Shown: positions 46,802-57,700, numbered from the stretch's first letter. The stretch is DNA of 64,000 bases from Axinella damicornis (GCA_963931865.1 OZ007516.1:9355615-9419614), one strand, 5' to 3'. Notes: a model not told the origin generated them from the letters alone. Program-made: numbers and translations.

Positions 46802-49735
46802 GAAATGAAAAAGAAAATGTTTGGGGGGCATGTCCTCTCACCTAGCAAGAGCTTCTTCTCTCCACCTCTCCGAGTCAACGTGGAGAATCCAGATCACTCA
46901 TCAGCCCCAGTGTAGAGTTGCCATCAAGGCTCTATGTATGAAAAGAAAAAGAAAATGTTTGGGGGGCATGTCCACTCACCTAGCAAGAGCTTCTTCACTG
47001 CACCTCTCCGAGCCAACGTGGAGAATCCAGATCACACATCAGCCCCAGTGGAGAGTTGCCATCAAGACTCTATCTATGAAATGAAAAAGAAAATGTTTGG
47101 GGGGCATGTCCACTCACCTAGAAAGAGAATCTTCACTCCACCTCTCCGAGTCAACGTGGAGAATCCAGATCACACATCAGCCCCAGTGGAGAGTTGTCAT
47201 CAAGACTCTATCTATGAAATGAAAACGAAAATGTTTGGGGGGCATGTTCACTCACCTTGCAAGAGCATCTTCACTCCACCTCTCTGAGTCAACGTGGAGA
47301 ATCCAGATCGTTCATCAGCCCCACTGGAGAGTTGCCATCAAGACTCTATCTATGAAATGAAAAACAAAAAATGTTTGGGGGGCATGTCCACTCACCTAGC
47401 AAGAGCTTCTTCACTGCACCACTCCGAGCCAACGTGGAGAATCCAGATCACACATCAGCCCCAGTGGAGAGTTGCCATCAAGACTCTATCTACGAAATGA
47501 AAAAGAAAATGTTTGGGGGGCATGTCCACTCACCTAGCAAGAGCATCTTCACTCCACCTCTCCGAGTCAACGTGGAGAATCCAGATCACTCACCAGCCCC
47601 AGTGGAGTTTTGCCGTCAAGATTATCTAAGAAATGAAAAAGAAAATGTTTGGGGGCATGTCGACTCACCTGACAAGTGTCTTCTTCACTCCACCTCTCCG
47701 AGTCACCATGGAGAATCCAGATCACTCATCAGTCCAAATGGAGTGTCGCCGTCAAGACTCAATCTATGAAATGAAAAGGAAAACGTGGGGGGGGGGGGGG
47801 GGGGGGGGGGGGGCATGTCCACTCACCTAGCAAGAGCATCTTCACTCCACCTCTCTGAGTCAACGTGGAGAATCCAGATCACACATCAGCCCCAGTGGAG
47901 AGTTGCCATCAAGACTCTATCTAAGAAATGAAAAAGAAAATGTTTGGGGGGCATGTCCTCTCACCTAGCAAGAGCTTCTTCTCTCCACCTCTCCGAGTCA
48001 ACGTGGAGAATCCAGATCACTCATCAGCCCCAGTGTAGAGTTGCCATCAAGGCTCTATGTATGAAATGAAAAAGAAAATGTTTGGGGGGCATGTCCACTC
48101 ACCTAGCAAGAGCTTCTTCACTGCACCTCTCCGAGCCAACGTGGAGAATCCAGATCACACATCAGCCCCAGTGGAGAGTTGCCATCAAGACTCTATCTAT
48201 GAAATGAAAAAGAAAATGTTTGGGGGGCATGTCCACTCACCTAGCAAGAGCATCTTCACTCCACCTCTCCGAGTCAACGTGGAGAATCCAGATCACACAT
48301 CAGCCCCAGTGGAGAGTTGCCATCAAGGCTCTATCTATGAAATGAAAACGAAAATGTTTGGGGGGCATGTTCACTCACCTTGCAAGAGCATCTTCATTCC
48401 ACCTCTCCGAGTCAACGTGGGGAATCCAGATCACACATCAGCCCCAGTGGAGAGTTGCCATCAAGACCCTATCTAAGAAATGAAAAAGAAAATGTTTGGG
48501 GGGCATGTCCTCTCACCTAGCAAGAGCTTCTTCTCTCCACCTCTCCGAGTCAACGTGGAGAATCCAGATCACTCATCAGCCCCAGTGTAGAGTTGCCATC
48601 AAGGCTCTATGTATGAAATGAAAAAGAAAATGTTTGGGGGGCATGTCCACTCACCTAGCAAGAGCATCTTCACTACACCTCTCCGAGTCAACGTGGAGAA
48701 TCCAGATCACACATCAGCCCCAGTGGAGAGTTGCCATCAAGGCTCCATCTAAGAAATGAAAAAGAAAATGTTTGGGGGGCATGTCCACTCACCTAGCAAG
48801 AGCTTCTTCACTCCACCTCTCCGAGTCAACGTGGAGAATCCAGATCACACATCAGCCCCAGTGGAGAGTTGCCATGAAGACTCTATCTAAGAAATGAAAA
48901 AGAAAATGTTTGGGGGGCATGTCCACTCACCTATCAAGAGTCTTCTTTACTCCACCTCTCCGAGTCACCATGGAGAATCCAGATCACTCATCAGTCCCAA
49001 TGGAGTGTCGCCGTCAAGACTCTATCTATGAAATGAAAAGGAAAACGTGGGGGGGGGGGGGGGGGGGGGGGGGGGGCATGTCCACTCACCTTGCAAGAGC
49101 ATCTTCACTCCACCTATCCGAGTCAACGTGGAGAATCCAGATCACTCATCAGTCCCAATGGAGTGTCGCCGTCAAGACTCTATCTATGAAATGAAAAGGA
49201 AAACGTGGGGAGGGGGGGGGGGGGGGGGGGGGGGGGGCATGTCCACTCACCTTGCAAGAGCATCTTCACTCCACCTATCCGAGTCAACGTGGAGAATCCA
49301 GATCACACATCAACCCCAGTGGAGTTTCGCCGTCAAGACTCTATCTAAGAAATGAAAAAGAAAATGTTTGGGGGGCATGTCCACTCACCTAGCAAGTGTC
49401 TTCTCCACTCCACTTCTCTGACTCAATGTGGAGAATCCAGATCACTCATCGGCCCCAGCGGAGAGTCACCATCAAGACTCTATCTATGAAATGAAAAGGG
49501 AAATGTTTTGGGGGCATGTGTACTCAAATGCTATACCCAAGAATCTCCACTTCTCCGAGACAATGAACAATCATCACCCCAGTGCGGAGACAAAAGTTTG
49601 AGTTAAGAGTGAGAATAAAAATGTTTGGGGGGCATGCCCACTCACTTTGAACAAATGTAATGTCCACGAGTTGTCTCCATTCCACTTGTTGTTTGAGTCA
49701 ACGTGGAGAATCCAGATCAATCATCAGCCGCTGCG
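46802..49735 (+). repeat. 137-bp minisatellite, array A
   Basis: About 20 copies of a 137-bp unit with the landmarks GGGGGGCATGTCCACTCACC, TAGCAAGAGC, CTCCGAGTCAACGTGGAGAA, CAGATCACACATCAGCCCCA and CATCAAGACTCTATCTATGA. Units differ in the bases before the G run (AAAATGTTTGG or AAAACGTGG). Three units carry the G run expanded to 26-28 bases (47787, 49049, 49212). The last units after 49500 are degraded. 137 is not divisible by 3 and frames shift from unit to unit, so the short open frames are not genes. Confidence 0.96.
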
Positions 49736-50290
49736 GAGAATCGCCGTCTAGACATTGGAAGACTGCTGTGGTCTAATTCCGAGACTACTGTTACATGTGG
49801 GTGGGGACAGCGAACGAATCTGGTGAGAGGAGAGGCGGGGCACCATCAGCAAAATACAAAAGCAGGTGTTACAGCCGTCGATAACAGGGAGAAGAGTGAG
49901 AGTAGAATGTTGAACACGGGCTTGGTGGAGAATGGCGTCATGAGGACGGTGGACTGGTGCGGCAAACAATGACTCTCAGCAGAACCATTATTGTGACGTG
50001 CGCGGTAGAAGGTAAAGAGGACCCTCATCTCAGAGTGTGGTTTCGTCTCCTGTCGCGCTTCAGAGTTGATCACCTGTTCACCAAATGAGAATACTGATAA
50101 AATTAATACCGAAGCACAAGCATTTCAGAATTCCCGCCAATAAAATTACAGCCGGTCCCCAACGTTGACCAATCAGAACGCGACGTTCTAAATCCCGGGA
50201 TCCATCCGCGGGCTTTTACGGGAGACGGTCTGAAATCAAGGCGGGTGACCCTAGTGTCGGAAGAGGCAGGCTGGTGTGCATGGGAACTAT
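49736..50290. other. Unassigned DNA between two arrays
   Basis: No gene recognised. An 89-codon open frame (49703-49972) starts inside the degraded end of array A and has no known motif. TTGACCAATCAGAACGCG near 50165 resembles an inner part of the 58.4-kb MITE, so some of this may be transposon-derived. Confidence 0.45.
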
Positions 50291-51380
50291 TTGTCCAGTG
50301 AGGGAACTACTTGCCAGATCCAGTGTGGGAACTACTTGCCAGGTCCAGTGTGGGAACAACTTGCCAGGTCCAGTGAGGGAACTACTTGCCAGGTCCAGTG
50401 TGGGAACTACTTGCCAGGTCCAGTGTGGGAACTACTTGCCAGGTCCAGTGTGGGAACAACTTGCCAGGTCCAGTGTGGGAACAACTTGCCAGGTCCAGTG
50501 TGGGAACTACTTGCCAGGTCCAGTGTGGGAACTACTTGCCAGGTCCAGTGTGGGAACTACTTGCCAGGTCCAGTGTGGGAACAACTTGCCAGGTCCAGTG
50601 AGGGAACTACTTGCCAGGTCCAGTGTGGGAACAACTTGCCAGGTCCAGTGTGGGAACTACTTGCCAGGTCCAGTGTGGGAACTACTTGCCAGGTCCAGTG
50701 TGGGAACTACTTGCCAGGTCCAGTGTGGGAACAACTTGCCAGGTCCAGTGTGGGAACTACTTGACAGGTCCAGTGTGGGAACTACTTGCCAGGTCCAGTG
50801 TGGGAACTACTTGCCAGGTCCAGTGTGGGAACAACTTGCCAGGTCCAGTGAGGGAACTACTTGCCAGGTCCAGTGTGGGAACAACTTGCCAGGTCCAGTG
50901 TGGGAACTACTTGCCAGGTCCAGTGTGGGAACTACTTGCCAGGTCCAGTGTGGGAACTACTTGCCAGGTCCAGTGTGGGAACAACTTGCCAGGTCCAGTG
51001 TGGGAACTACTTGCCAGGTCCAGTGTGGGAACTACTTGCCAGGTCCAGTGTGGGAACTACTTGCCAGGTCCAGTGTGGGAACTACTTGCCAGGTCCAGTG
51101 TGGGAACAACTTGCCAGGTCCAGTGTGGGAACAACTTGCCAGGTCCAGTGTGGGAACTACTTGCCAGGTCCAGTGTGGGAACTACTTGCCAGGTCCAGTG
51201 TGGGAACTACTTGCCAGGTCCAGTGTGGGAACAACTTGCCAGGTCCAGTGTGGGAACTACTTGCCAGGTCCAGTGTGGGAACAACTTACCAGGTCCAGTG
51301 TGGGAACTACTTGCCAGGTCCAGTGTGGGAACTACTTGCCAGGTCCAGTGTGGGAACAACTTGCCACCAGATCCAGTGTG
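50290..51380 (+). repeat. 25-bp minisatellite, about 43 copies, with 250-bp higher-order unit
   Basis: Unit GGGAACTACTTGCCAGGTCC plus AGTGT. Two main variants alternate (AACTAC and AACAAC), with occasional AGTGA at the unit end. The run of ten units starting at about 50577 is repeated exactly in variant order from about 50827, so a 250-bp block duplicated recently. All three + frames are open because 25 is not divisible by 3; each cycles through the same 25 residues (GTTCQVQCGNYLPGPVWELL and so on). The longest frame runs 50274-51470 (398 codons). No homology or splice signals support it as a gene. Confidence 0.96.
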
Positions 51381-51439
51381 GGACCTACTTGCCATGGAGG
51401 TCCAGTGTGGAGCATGCAGCAGAGGTATGGTATTCTCCA

Positions 51440-51582
51440 GTTCTACCACAGTGCGTGGGCGTTCCTTTGATGTGCCGCGGACGATAAATCAGTTATCCTC
51501 CGCTATGGCATCATAGCGGAGGATAACCGATTTATTCTCCGCGGTACATCAAAGGATCGCCACGCTGTGCTGAGAATCAGAG
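51440..51582. repeat. Imperfect palindrome, about 60-bp arms
   Basis: CCTTTGATGTGCCGCGGACG and AGTTATCCTCCGCTATGGCA on the left pair with TAGCGGAGGATAACCGATTT and CGCGGTACATCAAAGGATCG on the right, almost without a loop. A fold-back MITE or hairpin-forming repeat; it begins within about 65 bases of the end of the 25-bp array. Confidence 0.85.
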
Positions 51583-51584
51583 AG

Positions 51585-53380
51585 TTGTAGCTGTCTAGCA
51601 GCTGGATCCAGCCATATAGTTTTTGGTCGAAGGTACCGGTTGTTGAAGGATCTAGACTATTAGAATTCAGCCGGTGAGGCAGAAGACATCGAGCACTTCT
51701 CAGTGACGTGATGAGGAGAGTCGGGGAGCTTTTGGAGAAGATTTAAGGTGGTATCATGTGCATGGGGGTCTGGGGGTCCTGGTTGGGATCGTAAGGGGTC
51801 TTATTAAAAAAACAATTCCTTCCTCTTCCAATCTTTCTATGGCTAAGAGCAGTAACTGTTACCAATAGTCTTATAGAATACCGTCTTGTATCATGCAGCA
51901 ATCACCGATAAGATCTGAAACTAAGCGTGCTGTGTTGACTGTTATGTCCTCCTAACTATGGTAGTGTTTTGATACTATGTATCTCATTGAGCAATACCAG
52001 TTTTGGTAGCAGTATTTTCACAGAGTTAAGGACTAGGCTTTGGTATACATTATTGTGCTAGCATACATTTGTGAGATAATAGGAGTCTGTTTGCATGATA
52101 TTACACTACTGGAAGTTGTGTGGTGTAATAAATGTCTATCCCTGGGACTCTCGATTGTAAGCCTGTCAAGGTGAACGAGCAAGTCAGCAGGAGGTTGTGC
52201 CGGTATACGTAGAAATGCTGCAACCGATACTACGAAGTGGAACCCCCTTAGTTTGAGACAAGTGGGCCATTTCTCTCTTCCTTTGCACAAATGGGCTGAG
52301 ATAACCGTCCCCTTGCCTTCTTGGACCTCCACTTCTGGCAGTGAAACTTTTTGCCCAGTCTAGCCAGACGGTAATTGGCCGAGAGCCATGATGATTGAAT
52401 ATCCCTTAAATGGTGGGTGTGTTTAGATTCACAGGCATGTACAGGGAGGCTGCATTGGCCTTTGTGGGAAGTTGGGAGAAATGTGTACCGAAGAGATCTC
52501 TGATAGAAGGTGGCACATACCCCTCTACGTTAGGTTACCTTTAACCGTCAGGGGCCCACACACAATAGCACATGCAGAAGCGGTTTTGTAAATGTGAATG
52601 CTTTGGGTGTATAATATATCAGGACAAATTCAAACAGATAGCCAATGAATGATGTCATTGTACTGTAGTGATAAGGACAGTTGGTGTTTGTGAGACAGCT
52701 GTGTTCCTTGCGTTTAGCTGATTTTGTCCCCTCCTTTCCTTTTCTCTCACTGCTGGGGCATCGTTCTGTATGCACACACACACATCCACACACACACGCA
52801 CATGCACACACACAAATCAACCAGCTGTGATCATTTGCTAGCGAACAGTTTTCATGGACCGTCAACCAGTCTTGCAGGGACTAATGACTAAGGACCCGTG
52901 GTACGTTTGGCCTTATATCATGGGAAGCCTTACATCAAATTTTCCAACAAGGAATTATTTAGCTCAATAGACTACATACTCCTGTGTGTAATGAAGGTGG
53001 TATTTCTATAGCCTTGTTACCAGGCGTTTCCCACCACCAGCATTTGAATGCTTCCAGTATAGACTACTTGCCAGCCGTGTTGTAAAAGTGAGTAAGCAAT
53101 GGAAAAAAATTGCACGCTTTTCTATGGGAGTAAATGTATGGCAACTATAATAAGTATGTGATTATCCTTGATAGTGTCCATAAACAAATACCTTCGTTGA
53201 TATGCTTACAGTAATCCTTGATAGTGTCCATAAACAAATACCTTCATAGCTACATGATTGCATGTTGGTATTGGGTTTGATCCCAGCTTGATCGGGATTA
53301 TGTTGATATAGTCCAACACTCTTGGCAGTCGTAGCACCTGTTTGTACTGATAAATTGTTCTTCCTTGACGCTGTGCACAG
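51585..53380. other. Unassigned DNA, presumably intronic
   Basis: No further exon recognised before the cullin exon at 53381. Contains a short (CA)n-rich stretch at about 52773-52815 and a 50-bp-offset direct repeat (ATCCTTGATAGTGTCCATAA at 53164 and 53214). I looked for a cullin first exon here and did not find one. Confidence 0.5.
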
Positions 53381-53475
53381 TCATGTGTACAGCTACTGTA
53401 CCAGTATCCAACAGCCTGGCACCTGGAGGGTCACACGACCCAAGGGGATGAGGATACCGGCCACCTCCAGCACTA
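53381..53475 (+). CDS. CUL1: Cullin-1-like exon 2 (partial gene)
   Basis: After the acceptor GTGCACAG the exon reads (T)HVYSYCTSIQQPGTWRVTRP and continues PKGMRIPATSSTS up to a GTAAGAG donor. The start matches the cullin-1 sequence that follows MELYT in the N-terminal cullin repeat, where cullin-1 scaffolds the SCF ubiquitin ligase by binding Skp1/F-box adaptors. The Gly/Pro/Ser-rich remainder is the usual variable linker. Its first base completes the split Thr codon left by the exon at 59514-59650, so the phases fit, yet that exon lies 6 kb downstream. Either two cullin genes are partly present or the scaffold is misordered. Confidence 0.82.
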
Positions 53476-53479
53476 GTAA

Positions 53480-54290
53480 GAGTTTGAACTTGTCTGCCTC
53501 TTAACTATACCTCTCTCAGTACATGTACAGTATGTCTTCGATTGTCCCGTATGGGTGATGCAGCTGCAGAAAATGACTGCATGTGTACCCCACACCCAAC
53601 TAGTCTCGTGCCCAGCCGGAAACGTGTACGGAAAATCCGTCTGGTGACTTTCAGCAACGTCCTCGGTCTTCATTTATTATTCATAGTTTATCAGACATGT
53701 ACATGCGTAATTCCCAGGTGCTGCATAATAGTGAGAAGTAATGATCTGCAGCTCCATCATTACTTTTCAGTGATAAATTGTGCAGTGATGACTGTCATTG
53801 TTGTTGGTCTCATTTGTGGGAAAAAAGTCCTGCCATTGTCTAGAAGAATTATTGACCCACCGTCGCCGGGTATCCACGGAGTTAGAGATTTCTTCGTTCG
53901 ATTCGTGAAGCCAGGTTTCGTGTTTCCAGGCCTTGGCGAGCGGCAATCGCTGTCAGTATTGGAAATTGCTGTGCCGATCCGCGGCACTAGAAGTTCTTGG
54001 TGCACAGGTAGCTATCCATTTCCTGACCCACTGTTTGCCATTCGCAAGTAGTTCCTGATGATGTCACACTATTAACAAAGAGAAAATTAAATTCTCTACG
54101 ATTTCATTGGCAGCTAGTCTGAAATTCCTTCCTAAAAGTACGAATTTTTAATAAGGACCGCGGTTTCTGCGCAAAGTCGCCAGACCCTCTTTCCCGCGAG
54201 GGGTGGGGTCTGGGCACGAGACTACACCCCAACAGAAGGGTGCCATGTCAGCACTGACCAAGAACAGTGAACAACAAATCAGCATTAGAG
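53480..54290. other. Unassigned DNA
   Basis: Holds a 169-codon open frame (53542-54051, +) with one hydrophobic stretch that I cannot assign to a family and that crosses no recognisable cullin sequence. At 54164-54224 there is a reversed TAGTCTCGTGCCCAGACCC end, related to the MITE at 58.4 kb. Confidence 0.45.
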
Positions 54291-54291
54291 G

Positions 54292-54473
54292 TAGCCTCAT
54301 TCCCAGGCCCCACCCAGCTTCGTCGCTTGCATGCAGTACGGAAAACCAGGGAGAGCCTGGTATATTTTTCCTCACGTGAGCATTATGTAATGGCCAAAAA
54401 TTTCAGAACGACAAAGCAAAGTTTTGCGTATTGTTCAACCAACTGCATGTTCAACGCTTGGTGTGTGTGACAG

Positions 54474-54507
<34 letters not shown>

Positions 54508-54700
54508 CTAACCAGATACACATGGTAAGTTACCTGGTACCTTAGCACTTGTTGCTGTTCTGAGCCCAGATCGCCCACGTTCAATTAAGTCCTTTCTACC
54601 ACCTTTCTACCCTCAACATCACGCAAGTGAGAAAACATACCAGGCCCTTCGCATTCCTTCGTGCAACCGAAAGCGTCGTGCAGGCCTGGGAATGAGGCTA
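54292..54700. mobile_element. MITE, TAGCCTCRTTCCCAGGCC family, 409 bp
   Basis: Ends TAGCCTCATTCCCAGGCC and GGCCTGGGAATGAGGCTA. Flanks CATTAGAGG (54283-54291) and CAGTAGAGG (54701-54709) form a 9-bp target duplication with one mismatch. The interior contains a 33-base C run (54474-54506). No open transposase frame. Confidence 0.87.
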
Positions 54701-54709
54701 CAGTAGAGG

Positions 54710-56236
54710 CTCCTGAGGTTATATACCCCACTGCCTGATGATCTACTGCCTTCATTTACAGCATTTCACTACTAGTACTATAACCACTCTGTGCGAACTC
54801 TCCTGCTAAAACGTGTTCATAGTGAGAGTTTGTTAGCTTCGTTCCTACAGTGTGCTACCATACTGCTTCCATTTTGAATGGCAGATTGGGGGGAGGGGAG
54901 GAATCTGGTGTAGTTCACAATGGAAGCATAGAAGAGTGGTCACAAGAGCAGCACCCGAGCTCACCAGCACCTCCAGTAACATATTTCAGATAGCTTACTA
55001 TATAGGTACTATATAGGTAGGTATACGTAATGTGCTTCATGCGGAAAATGAACATCTTATGCGAAGTGAAGCCGAGAACAAAAATATTATTGGGTACCTC
55101 CGCTCTGTGCATACTTAAAGAACGCTCACCTCCGGTGAAGAAATTCCCTAGAACGACACTCGAATGCCCTTTGCCTAACCTACTCACGAGTCAACAAGCA
55201 AAGCATTTCGCTCTGCTGCTGGCGTGCAAGTTGTCTGTGTTTGTGTTGTGCTGTCGTCTGTCATCTCGCTGTTGAAACAGTTAATCGTCTTCTATACCTC
55301 TGGGCTCGGTCCCTAGCTAGTCTTCGTCTTATGTCCTCCATCGCACAACGACCGCAGAATCAAGCGTGTTGTGCCACGTAAATAACTGTTTGGCTACTTA
55401 CGAATGCCCTACAAAGATTGTGACTACACCATCGTGATCGCTATTGTGCAGTGACCCAAACATATAATGTTGGTGCTGAAACTCACCTTGGTGATGGAGA
55501 TACTGCCTGCACACACACGATTATGTGCCTCACGCTAAGGCATTCAGCAATGAGCATCCCAGCACAAACTGAGTATTTCTATGGAAAGGGGAGTGGGAAG
55601 GGGAGGTGCAGGGGAGGGTGCAGTTTGAGATTGAAGTGTGTAGGGAATATTGGATGTACGTAGTTGAAGTCGAGGGAGAGAGGAAGAATTACATGTACAT
55701 AATGTACATGTGGCATGGAAGCAGATTATTGTAATACAAATTGAACTGGTGACAGGTGTTGTAGCATACACTACACGCTGATGTGCAGGACGATGGCATT
55801 TCAAACTGATGCAAGTTGCTGATCTCTTCCCTGCATGTATACAGTCTTCCTACTTCTGGCGTATTATCTTTTGGACCATACATGCATGAATACGTATATA
55901 GCTAGTTGGCAGGCTTCCACAGGGGTCTGCCCTAGAAATACGTATAGATGATAATAAGCCAGAAAGTAGGTAATGAAGCTGAGAACAGCTTCTTCCTGCA
56001 CATCACTGTGTGGTGGTTATGCCACATGACCTAGCTGTCATACACTCAGTTCACCGTACTGATGAAGAACATGAAACAAAACTGCTGAACAAAACGAAAC
56101 AGGAAGCCACAATATAGTGCATGAGGTTGCAGCTAAGCTTCGTACCAAGACTCTAGCTTCAGCATGAAAGGTGAACCAACTGGGATTGTTTGAGTCAGTG
56201 TAGAGGGTGGCTTCCTGTTTTGGTCATTAATTGTTT
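54710..56236. other. Unassigned DNA, presumably intronic
   Basis: No exon, RNA gene or clear repeat family recognised. I searched by eye for cullin-1 sequence between the HVY exon and the LLEEQRRV exon and found none, although several exons should lie between them in an intact gene. Confidence 0.5.
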
Positions 56237-56245
56237 CTGCAGTTC

Positions 56246-56283
56246 TAGCCTCGTTCCCAGGCCGTGGCCTGGGAACGAGGCTA
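56246..56283. mobile_element. Minimal MITE: two TIRs back to back, 38 bp
   Basis: TAGCCTCGTTCCCAGGCC, two bases, then its exact reverse complement. Flanks CTGCAGTTC (56237-56245) and CTGCAGTTT (56284-56292) form a 9-bp target duplication with one mismatch. It is the smallest member of the family, having lost all internal sequence. Confidence 0.85.
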
Positions 56284-56395
56284 CTGCAGTTTGTGCTTAT
56301 AGTATGCATGACATGTAATGAGCAATGAGTAATAGCCATGTGAGTGAAGGGCACCCCTCCTAATATTCATGTTGTTGCTGTCAGTGTGTGTGCAG

Positions 56396-56464
56396 GTGGA
56401 GACCAGACTGCTGGAGGAGCAGAGGAGAGTGTCGGTGTACCTGCATGAGAGTACGCAGGATGAG
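56396..56464 (+). CDS. CUL1: Cullin-1-like internal exon
   Basis: Between a GTGTGTGTGCAG acceptor and a GTGAGG donor the 69-base exon encodes VETRLLEEQRRVSVYLHEST followed by QDE. This is nearly identical to the metazoan cullin-1 segment in the second/third cullin repeat of the N-terminal helical stalk. It is open, in frame (23 codons) and shows no decay. It lies 3 kb downstream of the HVY exon on the same strand, as expected for one gene, but the intermediate exons were not found and the sequence runs into the N gap 185 bases later. Confidence 0.88.
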
Positions 56465-56520
56465 GTGAGGGAGTACAGGCTCATTCAGTAATATTGGACA
56501 TGCAAATATGCCTGTACATC

Positions 56521-56649
56521 AGTGGCGGATCCAGGGGTAGTTCATTGGGTTCGGTCGCAATCCTTTTTCATCTGGAACTTGCAGTGCAAAGCACGAAGGT
56601 GCCATGAGAGCCCATCCTGATAAAGAAAACATTTTTTCCACGCTTCGCG
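56521..56649 (-). mobile_element. Truncated MITE related to the 41.7-kb element
   Basis: Starts CAGTGGCGGATCCAGGGG and contains, in inverse, the segment GAACTTGCAGTGCAAAGCAC and following, which also occurs at 41870-41925. It is cut by the assembly gap, so the other end is not visible. Confidence 0.75.
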
Positions 56650-56849
56650 NNNNNNNNNNNNNNNNNNNNNNNNNNNNNNNNNNNNNNNNNNNNNNNNNNN
56701 NNNNNNNNNNNNNNNNNNNNNNNNNNNNNNNNNNNNNNNNNNNNNNNNNNNNNNNNNNNNNNNNNNNNNNNNNNNNNNNNNNNNNNNNNNNNNNNNNNNN
56801 NNNNNNNNNNNNNNNNNNNNNNNNNNNNNNNNNNNNNNNNNNNNNNNNN
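56650..56849. other. Assembly gap, 200 N
   Basis: Exactly 200 undetermined bases, probably a fixed-size scaffold spacer. The order and orientation of everything to the right relative to the left depend on this join. Confidence 1.
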
Positions 56850-56937
56850 TTTGTTCAGTTTCACTATAGTCAAATTAAAAAGCAAGAATGATGTACACAA
56901 GCTTGGAACTCTTGGAAAATGAACTATTATGACTATA

Positions 56938-57020
56938 CATACTTGGTTCATATTCAAGGCATGCCCAATTGACTGGGATATATCCCAGTTGGGCATGCCT
57001 TGAATGTGAACCAAGTATGG
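56938..57020. repeat. Palindrome, about 40-bp arms
   Basis: ACTTGGTTCATATTCAAGGC, ATGCCCAATTGACTGGGATA pairs with ATCCCAGTTGGGCATGCCTT, GAATGTGAACCAAGT. Nearly perfect with a tiny centre. The first half also occurs at 46753-46801. Confidence 0.88.
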
Positions 57021-57064
57021 ACGTTTCCAAGGCATGACTTGTGCAACTTGTGAACTAAGCTTCT

Positions 57065-57123
57065 TCTTACTGTGAACAGACGTTTCGGTAGCTATACAGC
57101 TACCATCCTCAGTGCAAGTAAAA
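57065..57123 (-). ncRNA. Hammerhead-ribozyme-like motif at the PLE 3' end
   Basis: On the minus strand CTGAGGA (fits the core CUGANGA), then T, a 6-7 bp stem GGTAGCT/AGCTACC, then GAAAC, then GTC. The flanks can form a three-pair stem (GCA with TGT), a 2x5 internal loop, and a further six-pair helix (TTTTAC with GTAAGA), the layout of a type I hammerhead. PLEs are known to carry such ribozymes. One extra T after the core A is not standard and may weaken it. Confidence 0.5.
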
Positions 57124-57129
57124 GACTCA

Positions 57130-57700
57130 AGGGCGAGCTTAAATACAAAAAAAAAGGGAGGGGAAATGGAATGCAAGTGTAAAGGTGGCTGTAGGTGGAA
57201 GGGAGTTAGGGAGCCCCCTTGTCTCTGTTGAGGGGGAGGGACTGCTGATGTGGATTGCCTCCAGACATGCTGGTCCAGGATGGTCATTTCACTCCAATCA
57301 TGTTCTGCTAATGCTGATGAGTTGAAGTCACTGCTCTCCTGTGTTCGTCCACCTTCTTACACAGCTTTCTCTTGGTCTCTTCTACATAGGTGGCTGAACA
57401 CTCTGTGCATGGGATGCAGTATACACCACACTCGACTTCTGCATGTCTGGGATGGCATCGATCCTTTGGGTGTACCAAGTCCTGCTTCAGTGTCCTATGT
57501 GGCCTCAGCAGAGTCCTGATCTGGAGTCCATTCAAGACCCTCTTGAAGGGTTCTGGGACCCCCTTGACGTATATTATGGGAGGCAAACCGTTGCCTCTGG
57601 TTTCTCAGCGGCTGTGGTACGTGGGGGATGGGGGGTGCTCACACTCAGGTGGATGAACCGCTTGGGGTGCCCATTCTTCAACAGGCCATTCATCACACGT
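57130..57700 (-). pseudogene. Penelope-like element C-terminal region with GIY-YIG nuclease, frameshifted
   Basis: On the minus strand the reading passes through NGLLKNGHPKRFIHL, KGVPEPFKRVLNGLQIRTLL and LVHPKDR (the RT-to-nuclease linker of PLEs), then the nuclease GVYCIPCTECSATYVEETKR, and ends with SALAEHDWSEMTILDQ. At least two frame changes separate these blocks. In the nuclease signature the glycine of YIG is replaced by glutamate (YVEE), so it would not be functional even if repaired by recoding. RT core motifs are absent. The 3' flank holds the hammerhead-like motif. A dead copy related to the RT fragment at 39 kb. Confidence 0.85.

Noticed and set aside
46802..49735. Small proteins with the text ENPDHTSAPVESCHQDSIYEMK
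   Set aside because: This is one frame of the 137-bp minisatellite; the frame shifts at each unit and stops recur. Not a conserved gene.
50290..51380. CRISPR array
   Set aside because: Units follow each other directly with no unique spacers, and the surroundings are eukaryotic.
50274..51470. A 398-codon Cys-containing repeat protein
   Set aside because: All three + frames of the 25-bp repeat are open and encode the same cycle, so openness is not evidence of coding. No homology, signal peptide or splice signal supports it.
53542..54051. A 169-codon + strand frame
   Set aside because: No recognisable domain and no splice context; its C-terminal half overlaps sequence resembling neither cullin nor any transposon I know. 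Left as unassigned.
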